Source: Lachnospiraceae bacterium (GTDB lineage Bacteria > Bacillota > Clostridia > Lachnospirales > Lachnospiraceae). Taken from it: a stretch of 64,000 nucleotides of DNA. The stretch covers positions 1 through 64,000 of the forward strand of contig CAJTEW010000001.1 of NCBI GenBank assembly GCA_910575605.1, in the 5' to 3' direction. Below are positions 42,323-49,399 of this stretch, in pieces. How positions within the stretch are numbered: position 1 is the stretch's first letter; each line of letters starts with the position of its first letter. Under the pieces are notes generated by a model, which was given only the letters and a program-made list of their open reading frames with translations, ran no database searches and was not told the DNA's origin. The position numbers and the translations under genes were made by a program.

Positions 42323-43180
42323 ATGATAAAAGCAACACTGGTACTTGAAGGAGGAGCGACGAGGGGAGTATTCACGTCCGGAGCGCTTGATTATCTGATG
42401 GAAAGGGATGTGTATCTGTCTTATGTCATCGGAGTGTCGGCAGGCTCCTGCAACGGTGTGGATTATGTTTCAAAGCAGATTGGAAGGACGAGAGACTGTA
42501 TGATCCATAAGGAGAAGGAGTACAGCTATTATTATGGATTTACCAAATTTGTCAGGGAGAAGAGCATTCTTGACATGGATATGGTATTTGAGAAGTATCC
42601 GAAGGAGATTTTTCCCTTTGATTTCGATACGTATTTTGCCTCAGAGACAGACTGTGAGATTGTGACGACAAATTGTGAGACAGGAAAGGCAGAGTATATG
42701 ACGGAAAAAGAGGATCCAGAGAGGCTTATGAAGCTTTGCCGGGCGTCCAGCAGCCTGCCTCTTGTATCGCCCATGGTTAATATTGACGGGGTGCCTTACC
42801 TTGACGGCGGCCTTGCAGATTCGGTTCCCCTAGGACGTGCATTCCGAAAAGGAAATGAGAAGATTGTAGTAATTCTTACAAGAAACCCGGGATATAGAAA
42901 GAAACCAGTGAAAAAGGTACTGGCCAAAATGTACAAAAGAGCATATCGCTCTTATCCGGAGCTTGTAAACACAACTCTTAGGAGAAATGCAAAGTATAAC
43001 TGGCAGATGGAGCAGGTGGAGCGTCTGGAACGTGAAGGCAAGATTTATGTTTTAAGGCCGCTGATCCCGACAGTGTCAAGACTTGAGAAGGATTATGACA
43101 TGCTGATGAATTTTTATGAGCACGGCTACTGCCTGATGAAGCGGGAGTATGACGGGCTTATGAGGTTTCTGGAAAACTAA
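42323..43180 (+). CDS. Patatin-like phospholipase
   Basis: A 285-residue lipid acyl hydrolase of the patatin/YjjU type. The oxyanion loop is LEGGATRGVFTSG, the nucleophile elbow is IGVSAGSCNG (Ser near 40), and the catalytic Asp is in YLDGGLADSVPL near residue 155. No signal peptide, so it acts on inner-leaflet phospholipids or cytoplasmic esters. ATG 42323 follows AAAGGGG; an upstream TTG at 42317 is less likely. It is divergent from the ABC-F gene. Confidence 0.9.
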   Translation: MIKATLVLEGGATRGVFTSGALDYLMERDVYLSYVIGVSAGSCNGVDYVSKQIGRTRDCMIHKEKEYSYYYGFTKFVREKSILDMDMVFEKYPKEIFPFDFDTYFASETDCEIVTTNCETGKAEYMTEKEDPERLMKLCRASSSLPLVSPMVNIDGVPYLDGGLADSVPLGRAFRKGNEKIVVILTRNPGYRKKPVKKVLAKMYKRAYRSYPELVNTTLRRNAKYNWQMEQVERLEREGKIYVLRPLIPTVSRLEKDYDMLMNFYEHGYCLMKREYDGLMRFLEN

Positions 43181-43220
43181 TATATTTGTTGAATGTTATA
43201 CAGAGAAAAGGAGGACGAAT

Positions 43221-43625
43221 ATGTATTTGTATGAACATCATATTTCAACAAGAAGCTCCCAGCAGATGTCCAAGGTGACGAATATGGTGCGTGAGGATAT
43301 TGAAAAGAGCGGGGTAAAGGACGGCATTGTGGTAGTATTTTCACCTCATACAACTGCGGGATTTACTATTAATGAAAACGCAGACCCAGATGTGGTCCAC
43401 GATATTCTGATGGAGATGGAGGAAGTATTTCCCACAAACCATGCCGGGTACCGGCACGCAGAGGGAAATTCTCACGCACATATAAAGACAAGCTGCTTCG
43501 GGCCGTCCCAGACTATGATATTAAACGGCGGGGAACTTGTACTTGGCATCTGGCAGGATTTATATTTCTGCGAATTTGATGGACCGAGAAACCGGAGATT
43601 TTTTGTGAAGATTATAGAGGGGTAG
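43221..43625 (+). CDS. YjbQ-family protein (UPF0047)
   Basis: A 134-residue protein of the YjbQ family. VVFSPHTTAGFTINENADPD, the HAEGNSHAHIKTS segment with His ligands, and LGIWQDLYFCEFDGPRNRRF are family hallmarks. Some members have been reported to have weak thiamine-phosphate synthase activity, but the physiological role is unresolved. It lies 40 bp after the patatin-like gene with a GGAGGA site and may be co-transcribed with it. Confidence 0.92.
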   Translation: MYLYEHHISTRSSQQMSKVTNMVREDIEKSGVKDGIVVVFSPHTTAGFTINENADPDVVHDILMEMEEVFPTNHAGYRHAEGNSHAHIKTSCFGPSQTMILNGGELVLGIWQDLYFCEFDGPRNRRFFVKIIEG

Positions 43626-43629
43626 AACT

Positions 43630-43712
43630 GTTGGGGACGGGGTATTTTGAATTTTACCCCGTCCCCTACTAGCTAAGGGACGGGGTAAAATTCAAAATAC
43701 CCCGTCCCCAAC
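43630..43712. repeat. Double GGGACGGGG palindrome, copies 3 and 4
   Basis: Two 36-base arms (43630-43665 and 43677-43712) are exact reverse complements of each other, separated by 11 bases, and each arm is itself a palindrome (GGGACGGGG ... CCCCGTCCC). The whole 83-bp unit can therefore form either two small hairpins or one 36-bp hairpin. It fills the space between the converging YjbQ and truA genes. Confidence 0.95.
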
Positions 43713-43718
43713 CTGCCT

Positions 43719-44453
43719 CTAGTACGAAATCTCCTGCAGATACAACCCCTTCGGGTCGCAGGCAGGGCTTGGCTTTAAGGTGCCGTTAAAGATTCCGGGA
43801 ATGTCTTCTTTTTTGCGGATGCCCAGTCCTATTTCTAAAAGTGTGCCGATAATGATTCTTGCCATATTGTAGAGAAAGTCATCGGCGTCTACGAGTATCT
43901 GCATCTCTTCCTCACTGTTGTAAATGTCTATGCCGTAAATTTCCCGCACAGTAGATTTTGAGGTTTTGGAGTCGGAAAAGTTCTTAAAATCGTGGCTTCC
44001 AATGAAGAGTGCAGCGGCTTCCTGCATGGCTTTTTTGTCGGGTACCTTGAAGCAGTGATAGGTATGCTTACGGTTAAAGATACTGGGGACATCGGAGATG
44101 GACATGCGGTAGACATATGTCTTGGCCGTGGCGGCCAGCTGTGCGTGGAAGCGTGTGGCGGCCTCGCGGACGGTTGTGACTGCGATATCCATCGGGAGGT
44201 AGCGGTTCATATAATGCTTCATCTCATCTACATCCATATCTGATTCGGTCTTAAAATTTGCTACCTGTGCGTATGCGTGCACGCCGGGCTCTGTACGGCA
44301 GCCGTAGTGGATTTCAATGGAATCCTCCCCTGTCATCTTAAGGAGCACGTCCATAATCTTTGCGGATACAGTGCCGGTTTCCGATCTGCCGGGACGGGTA
44401 AGCCCCTGATAGCGGCTTCCATCGTATTCTATTATAAACAAGATATTTCTCAT
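43719..44453 (-). CDS. truA: TruA-family tRNA pseudouridine synthase with altered active site
   Basis: A 244-residue TruA-family protein, normally making pseudouridine at tRNA positions 38-40. Family features: FIIEYDGSRYQG at the start, YLPMDIAV, ATRFHAQLAATAKTYVYR and DDFLYNMARIIIGTLLEIG. The catalytic motif that usually reads GRTDxGVHA is here CRTEPGVHAYAQ: Glu replaces the catalytic Asp. ATG 44453 follows GAGGAG; GTG 44462 is too close to it. It may be a paralog with reduced or different activity, with a canonical truA elsewhere in the genome. Confidence 0.88.
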   Translation of the reverse strand: MRNILFIIEYDGSRYQGLTRPGRSETGTVSAKIMDVLLKMTGEDSIEIHYGCRTEPGVHAYAQVANFKTESDMDVDEMKHYMNRYLPMDIAVTTVREAATRFHAQLAATAKTYVYRMSISDVPSIFNRKHTYHCFKVPDKKAMQEAAALFIGSHDFKNFSDSKTSKSTVREIYGIDIYNSEEEMQILVDADDFLYNMARIIIGTLLEIGLGIRKKEDIPGIFNGTLKPSPACDPKGLYLQEISY

Positions 44454-44500
44454 AAAATTCACTCCTCTTATTTAAACCAATTTTAGTATATCAAATTTTG

Positions 44501-44509
44501 TGGTATAAT
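44501..44509 (+). promoter_or_regulatory. Extended -10 promoter for the thioesterase
   Basis: TGGTATAAT forms an extended -10. It rules out the furthest upstream start (TTG 44498), which would overlap it. Confidence 0.6.
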
Positions 44510-44554
44510 TCTATAGAAACATATAAAAAGACAGGAAGGCAGGGAAGGCTAAAT

Positions 44555-45034
44555 TTGGAAAAAAGAAGAGTATTGGAATCTGTTGTGGAGACAGTCCACA
44601 TTGTAAGGCCGAACCATTTGAATTCGGCAGGGCGTTTATTTGGAGGAATTCTTATGCAGTGGATTGATGAGGTTGCAGCACTGTCTGCAAAGCGTCATAC
44701 CCACAAAAATGTAGTGACAGTATCAGTAGATAACTTGAGATTTTTAAAGGGAGCTTACCAGAACGATGTGATTGTGATTATTGGGCGGGTAACATATACC
44801 GGAAGGACATCCATGGAGGTAGAAGTGGACAGCTTTGTGGAATCCCTTGACGGGGACAGAACTCACATTAACCATGCATATTTTACAATGGTTGCATTAG
44901 ATGAAGAGGACAGGCCTACGCCCGTACCGGGACTTATCCTTGAAACAGAAGAGGAAAAAGGGAAGTGGGAGCGGGCGAAAATGAGAAAATCCGCCCGCCT
45001 CACAGAGCTATCTGCGTGTAAGCCCGTCCTTTAA
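44555..45034 (+). CDS. Hot-dog acyl-CoA thioesterase
   Basis: A 159-residue hot-dog fold protein of the YciA/BACH type that hydrolyses acyl-CoA. Visible are [20 protein letters not shown] with the catalytic region, [19 protein letters not shown], and [15 protein letters not shown]. The start is uncertain: I favour TTG 44555 after GGGAAGG, because no ATG is available upstream and earlier TTG codons overlap the promoter. The final 27 bp overlap the convergent chemoreceptor gene. Confidence 0.85.
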   Translation: MEKRRVLESVVETVHIVRPNHLNSAGRLFGGILMQWIDEVAALSAKRHTHKNVVTVSVDNLRFLKGAYQNDVIVIIGRVTYTGRTSMEVEVDSFVESLDGDRTHINHAYFTMVALDEEDRPTPVPGLILETEEEKGKWERAKMRKSARLTELSACKPVL

Positions 45035-46714
45035 TTTAAATTTTGCAACCAGGTTTTTCATAAGCTGGGACTGGTTGGACAATTCCTCGCTTGCAGCAGC
45101 ACTTTCCTGCGCAGTTGCAGAGTTGGTCTGTACAACACTGGAAATCTGGTCAATCCCCATGGTAATCTGGGAGATGGCAGATGCCTGGTTGCTGCTTGCT
45201 TCTGAAATCTGGCTGATAATGCCGGTCATCTCGTTTACGCCGTCCATTGTCTCACGCAGGGCCTTTTCTGTCTCGTCAGCAATCTGTGCACCATTTTCTA
45301 CAGATTTCAGCGAATTTTCAATTAATGCGGAGGTGTTTTTTGATGCCTCTGCACTCTTACTTGCCAGATTGCGGACTTCATCAGCTACTACAGCAAATCC
45401 CTTTCCGGCAGAGCCTGCACGGGCCGCCTCAACAGCAGCGTTGAGAGCTAGAATATTTGTCTGGAATGCAATATCCTCAATGGTCTTGATGATTTTGCCG
45501 ATTTCATTAGAGCTGTTGCTGATTTCATTCATTGCCTGTATCATATCCTGCATTTTCTGGTTGCTCACATTCATCTCGTCACTTACAGAGGAGGCCATTG
45601 CATTTGCCTGTTGTGCGCTCTTGGCATTTTGTCTCACTTTGTCAGAGATTTCATTGATAGTGGCGGCTAATTCCTCCACGGAGCTTGCCTGCTCGGTGGC
45701 ACCCTGGGAGAGAGCCTGAGCACCACTTGATACCTGCTCAGAGCCATTAGCAACCTGTGCGCTGCTTTCACTTATCTGAAGCAGTGTGTCATTGAGCTTT
45801 GCCGCGATAGAGCGGAAGGAGACGAGCAGAGGATGAAAGCCTCCAGTGTACTCCTCCTCACAGACAGAATCTACAGTAAAGTCTCCAGCAGCCATTTTTG
45901 CAAGGAATTTATTTTCATCATCAATGATTATTTGAAGCTTTCGTACCAGGCTGCGCATCTGCTCGGAGAGAACCCCAAGCTCATCCCGGGAAGTATAGGA
46001 AATCTCAATATCCAGATCTCCAGCAGCCATTTTTGTGGCAGCATTTTCAATCTCAGAGATTGGAAGCTTAATAAGCCTTATAATAACGAATGAGAAAAAG
46101 ACTCCCACCAAAATGATTGCAGCAATGATTGCAGTCAGAATTAAGGTCGCTTTTTTATAGAGAGAAGCACTTTCAGCAGTTTCTTCTGCACTGCCTTGTG
46201 TATTGTAGGTAATAATATCATTAAAGGAGCTATTCAGAGAATTATAAAGCTCCACACATTCACCTTCTAAGATAGAGCGGGCCTTTTCTGTCTCTCCCTG
46301 CTTTGCAAGCTTTATTAATTCTTCGTCTGCCTGACTGTACTGTGTCCAAAAATTAAAGGCTGAATCATAAAAGTCTCTTTCTTCTTCGTCAATCAGGCTT
46401 TCATACTTTGACAAAAGAGTGTCCATCTCTTTTTTTTCCATTTCAAGATACTGGAGACTGGAAGTTTCCACCTCATCAGAAATGGCGGTAAGGTATCCCA
46501 GCTCATTAAGACGGACATTGGAAAGTGTAGCAGCCATGTCTCTTCCGGTGTCTACGCTTGGAAGCCAGCTCGTCGAGATGTCGTTTGTTTTTTCATTTAA
46601 CCTGCCCATTAAACTGAATGACATTCCCCCGATAATAAGCATGCCAAGAAGTGCAACGCCAATAAGAATATAGAGCTTTAACCGGATTCTTAAATTACGT
46701 ATGTAGTGTATCAT
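45008..46714 (-). CDS. Methyl-accepting chemotaxis protein (4-helix-bundle sensor)
   Basis: A 568-residue chemoreceptor. TM1 (about 10-36), a periplasm-facing four-helix-bundle type sensor (about 37-190), TM2 (about 192-215), HAMP ([20 protein letters not shown]), then a long signalling coiled coil with the hairpin tip [20 protein letters not shown] and [12 protein letters not shown]. It would signal ligand binding to CheA/CheW. GGAGA precedes the ATG. Two copies of the segment KMAAGDxxxD occur (about 228 and 272), as in tandem HAMP-like units. No che genes are in the window. Confidence 0.95.
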   Translation of the reverse strand: MIHYIRNLRIRLKLYILIGVALLGMLIIGGMSFSLMGRLNEKTNDISTSWLPSVDTGRDMAATLSNVRLNELGYLTAISDEVETSSLQYLEMEKKEMDTLLSKYESLIDEEERDFYDSAFNFWTQYSQADEELIKLAKQGETEKARSILEGECVELYNSLNSSFNDIITYNTQGSAEETAESASLYKKATLILTAIIAAIILVGVFFSFVIIRLIKLPISEIENAATKMAAGDLDIEISYTSRDELGVLSEQMRSLVRKLQIIIDDENKFLAKMAAGDFTVDSVCEEEYTGGFHPLLVSFRSIAAKLNDTLLQISESSAQVANGSEQVSSGAQALSQGATEQASSVEELAATINEISDKVRQNAKSAQQANAMASSVSDEMNVSNQKMQDMIQAMNEISNSSNEIGKIIKTIEDIAFQTNILALNAAVEAARAGSAGKGFAVVADEVRNLASKSAEASKNTSALIENSLKSVENGAQIADETEKALRETMDGVNEMTGIISQISEASSNQASAISQITMGIDQISSVVQTNSATAQESAAASEELSNQSQLMKNLVAKFKLKDGLTRR

Positions 46715-46863
46715 GTTTCTTGTCTCCTTTTATAGGTTTCTCTATCCGAAACCGTGCCTTATGGAAAAATACAATCCTTCGACATAGTTTGCGGCATTTT
46801 AATAATATATCGACTTTTATGGCCGTTTGATAAGAAGCAGATGAAAAATTTTAACGGATAAAA

Positions 46864-46893
46864 AGTAGAAAAAGACGGGCAGTGCCCCGTCTT
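46864..46893 (-). terminator. Terminator of the two-gene unknown unit
   Basis: AAGACGGG / CCCGTCTT stem with a T-run on the minus strand. The left arm overlaps the stop codon of the 92-residue gene. Confidence 0.8.
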
Positions 46894-47170
46894 ATTTTCT
46901 CTTTGCGTAAGTCATGACCATGTTTACCATATTTTCAATCTGTTCTTGTTCTTCCTTTGATTTTCCTTCCTTTAAAATCGAAATAACCATTGTCATTTCA
47001 TCAGGAGTAAATCGGATACCGTTTTTTTGGGCTCCAGTGATTAAGGACATCATAATAGGGGCAAGAGATTTTCCATTTTTTCCTTCTGTTCTTTTTGCCG
47101 CATTTTTAATGAGCTCCAGCTTTATGGGATCCATATCCTTCATAGAGGGGTGGTTAAGCCATTCATTCAT
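46892..47170 (-). CDS. Unknown 92-aa helical protein
   Basis: I do not recognise a family. It is a soluble helical protein with LAPIMMSLITGAQKNGIRFT in the centre followed by DEMTMVISILKEGKSKEEQE. The pattern looks like a small domain with a regularly spaced Met/Ile face. It overlaps the upstream gene by 8 bp, which argues for translational coupling and joint function. Confidence 0.7.
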   Translation of the reverse strand: MNEWLNHPSMKDMDPIKLELIKNAAKRTEGKNGKSLAPIMMSLITGAQKNGIRFTPDEMTMVISILKEGKSKEEQEQIENMVNMVMTYAKRK

Positions 47171-47561
47171 CTGTATCGTCTCCTTTCTCTTTGCTTTCCT
47201 GCCGGCCTGCTTCCGGCATCTGAAACATGTCTGTGAACATGCCGCCGAACATATCTGACATATCAGGCTGGCCCTTCGTCATTTCCATCATATTCATCAT
47301 CATCTCCATTTGTTCCATCATTTCTTTTTCTTCTGGTCCCATATAGTCCTTAAGCGCGTCAAATATTTTCGAGGAATCGGGATTTCCGAAGCCGTGAAAA
47401 TGTTCAAGGACGTAGCGGAGCTCTGAAAATTTGATGTATACGCCCAGTGTCCGCTGCATGGACGAGGGAGTGTATGGAAGCATTAGCTTTAAGGTGTAGA
47501 GATGGGACGGTGTTGTAAGATTATCAAAGGGCGTCATTGGTCTTGGCGGGTTATGTTCCAT
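47163..47561 (-). CDS. Unknown 132-aa Met-rich protein
   Basis: No family recognised. Residues 1-70 contain TPSHLYTLKLMLPYTPSSMQ and a helix ending FGNPDSSKIFDAL; residues 75-120 are extremely Met-rich (MMEQMEMMMNMMEM, then MSDMFGGMFTDMFQM). The tail is charged. Met clusters of this sort may bind a partner helix or a soft metal such as Cu(I), but this is speculation. It is translated just before the 92-aa protein and overlaps it. Confidence 0.7.
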   Translation of the reverse strand: MEHNPPRPMTPFDNLTTPSHLYTLKLMLPYTPSSMQRTLGVYIKFSELRYVLEHFHGFGNPDSSKIFDALKDYMGPEEKEMMEQMEMMMNMMEMTKGQPDMSDMFGGMFTDMFQMPEAGRQESKEKGDDTDE

Positions 47562-47681
47562 AGATACTCCTTCGTAAGTTCCTTAGCTTAACGTTGTAAA
47601 TATATATGTAAGAAGAATGGAATTTATGAGAAATGTTCATACTTTAATTATGTAAGCAGTAATTGAAAGGAGTATAGGGAA

Positions 47682-47834
47682 ATGAGCAGGAAATTAATCA
47701 TTGACGGCAGTGCAGTATATGAAGTAGATGAGGATTGTATGTTGAAAAGAAGAAGGACAGAGGATGAAAAGGAGATCCAGGAGAGAAATATCTATATGGA
47801 CGAATATAAGAAGGCAATGAGAAGGACGGAGTGA
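47682..47834 (+). CDS. Small 50-aa charged protein
   Basis: Begins MSRKLIIDGSAVYEVDED and ends in a Lys/Arg/Glu-rich helix (EIQERNIYMDEYKKAMRRTE). A good GAAAGGAG site lies upstream and a hairpin terminator overlaps its stop, so it looks like a real gene. No family recognised. It is divergent from the 132-aa gene. Confidence 0.6.
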   Translation: MSRKLIIDGSAVYEVDEDCMLKRRRTEDEKEIQERNIYMDEYKKAMRRTE

Positions 47835-47855
47835 TTTACCCCGTCCTTGTTATTA
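47822..47855 (+). terminator. Terminator of the 50-aa gene
   Basis: AAGGACGG (47822-47829) / CCGTCCTT (47841-47848), then GTTATT. The loop and right arm (TTTACCCCGTCC) resemble the GGGACGGGG repeats. Confidence 0.6.
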
Positions 47856-47873
47856 CGAAGATTTAAAACATGA

Positions 47874-48131
47874 TTAGCAGTCGCATCCGCATCCGCCGCC
47901 GAAACCACATCCGCCGCAGAAGATAAGAAGAAGGATAATCCACAGGCAGCTGTCATTGCCACAGCCGCATCCGCCTCTGTCATATCCGCCGCCGCATCCG
48001 CCGCAGAAGATAAGGAGAAGGATAATCCACAGGCAGCTGTTGTTACCGCCGCCGAAACCGCATCCGCAGTCGCCTCTTCCCATTGCTGAATCACAGCCGC
48101 ATCCACAGTTTGTAGCACTTAAATCACTCAT
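47874..48131 (-). CDS. Cysteine/glycine-rich YjcZ-like protein with a duplicated module
   Basis: An 85-residue protein with 16 Cys and many Gly. The hydrophobic module SCLWIILLLIFCGGCG occurs twice (residues 32-47 and 61-76) at an exact 29-residue, 87-bp period. It resembles YjcZ/YjoZ-type small sporulation proteins, which have one such segment next to a Gly-rich stretch. ATG 48131 is used because GGAGG overlaps the earlier ATG at 48146. It could span the membrane twice, with Cys-rich tails for metal or disulfide bonding; this is inference. Confidence 0.7.
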   Translation of the reverse strand: MSDLSATNCGCGCDSAMGRGDCGCGFGGGNNSCLWIILLLIFCGGCGGGYDRGGCGCGNDSCLWIILLLIFCGGCGFGGGCGCDC

Positions 48132-48202
48132 ACTAAAGTCCTCCATATAGGTTATTTACACTACATAATATGTGTGAACTAAAGATGTGTGAAAAGAAAA
48201 TG

Positions 48203-48835
48203 CTAATATTTCATAAGTCTTTTTACAGAATGCTCGTACTTTTTTGAACGGCTCTTAAGCTTAAGTCCCGCAGACATAGTCATATCCTTCCTCGTATGTT
48301 CATCGTAGAGCGAAAGAAGATAGGAAACGGTGTAATTGCGGTTTTTAAACCAGGTGAATAAAAGCCAGTTCATAATGTCAGGAAGCCAGTAGCGTTCGGG
48401 AATCTGTGCCTCCCTTAACAAGATAATATAAGGAAGTGCCTGCATGGCAAGCTGTGCCAGGCGGCCCTCTGCTTCTTTTTTACGAATCAGCTCGTCGCTT
48501 TCAGCAATGATGTCATAGAGCCTGCCAGACGCCTTCCAATAGGCAACGAAGCCTGTGTCCTCTGTTTCGTCTGCATCCTCATTTTTCAGATCAAAGGTCT
48601 GCATGACGGGCTTTCGGCCAGAGATGCTGCGGTCATATTCCCTTCGCTTTACCGGATCGGAAAGAACGGCATAGGCCTCCAGTATCTCCTGCATTTGTTC
48701 TGTTGTATCTATCCCATTCTTTATATTGGCATCAGGATGATATTTTTTCGCAAGAGTGTTTTTGGCTGCAGTTATTTCATCATCAGATGCTTTTACAGAT
48801 ACGCTCAGTATGTCATAATAATTTTTTGTTTCCAT
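48203..48835 (-). CDS. J-domain (DnaJ-like) protein
   Basis: A 210-residue protein with an N-terminal J-domain (residues 4-68: NYYDILSVSVKASDDEI, the HPD motif in KKYHPDANI, and RREYDRSISG). The J-domain stimulates Hsp70 ATPase activity. Zinc-finger and substrate domains of true DnaJ are absent; the rest is helical and basic toward the C-terminus (LKLKSRSKKYEHSVKR). ATG 48835 follows AGGGGAG. Probably a specialised DnaK co-chaperone of unknown client. Confidence 0.88.
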   Translation of the reverse strand: METKNYYDILSVSVKASDDEITAAKNTLAKKYHPDANIKNGIDTTEQMQEILEAYAVLSDPVKRREYDRSISGRKPVMQTFDLKNEDADETEDTGFVAYWKASGRLYDIIAESDELIRKKEAEGRLAQLAMQALPYIILLREAQIPERYWLPDIMNWLLFTWFKNRNYTVSYLLSLYDEHTRKDMTMSAGLKLKSRSKKYEHSVKRLMKY

Positions 48836-48952
48836 AGATATTCTCCCCTTACAGATATTACAGAGGCACATGTATGCCCTCTTCAGCCCTTATATCAATT
48901 TTCCCCTGATTAATATAGAAATTATACGCTGTATATATAATAGAAATATGAT

Positions 48953-49399
48953 TTACTCCTCAACAGTGTCCACAAGCATAATACCAGAATCCCCCTTTTT
49001 TGCCTGTTCCAATACAGCTTCAGAAAGCTTTCCAAAGGAGGTGAAGGAGGAAGTGGCTCCGCTTAGGGCGTCAATGGGGTCCTCCCCCTGCCCCTCCAGA
49101 AGCTGTCCGGCATAGTACCGGGTGTATTCATTGGGATAGGTGCCGGTAGCATGAAGCATGTTCTGCATGTAGGCGTTATCCCAGCTTTTAATAAACCCGC
49201 TGGCATTCATGGCATTATACTCTACAGAAACGATACTTCCATCTTTGACCATAATTGTAATATATTCCTTCCAGCCGTGGCTGAATTCCTGAGCCGAAGC
49301 AGTGTAGTAGCCATCCTTAAGTGCCATGTCCTCCTTTTTACAGCCTGACAGCGATACAATAAGCAGCAAGAGTACGACAAAGGTTAATTTCTGTTTCAT
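48953..49399 (-). CDS. FMN-binding-domain lipoprotein
   Basis: A 148-residue secreted lipoprotein. Signal peptide with a lipobox ending LSGC (Cys 20), then an FMN-binding domain whose flavinylation motif reads DALSGATSS near residue 110. In such proteins ApbE attaches FMN to the Thr, and the flavin carries electrons outside the membrane, as in extracellular electron transfer or reductase complexes. Its start overlaps the chemoreceptor stop by 4 bp, so the two are translationally coupled. No ApbE is in the window. Confidence 0.87.
   Translation of the reverse strand: MKQKLTFVVLLLLIVSLSGCKKEDMALKDGYYTASAQEFSHGWKEYITIMVKDGSIVSVEYNAMNASGFIKSWDNAYMQNMLHATGTYPNEYTRYYAGQLLEGQGEDPIDALSGATSSFTSFGKLSEAVLEQAKKGDSGIMLVDTVEE

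Noticed and set aside
45075-45719. 214-codon plus-strand frame opposite the chemoreceptor
   Set aside because: Antisense of the repetitive Ala/Ser/Glu signalling coiled coil; a known artefact of MCP genes.
47956-48150. Proline-rich plus-strand open frame opposite the Cys/Gly-rich gene
   Set aside because: It is the antisense reading of GGC/TGC-rich codons; no ribosome binding site and unnatural composition.
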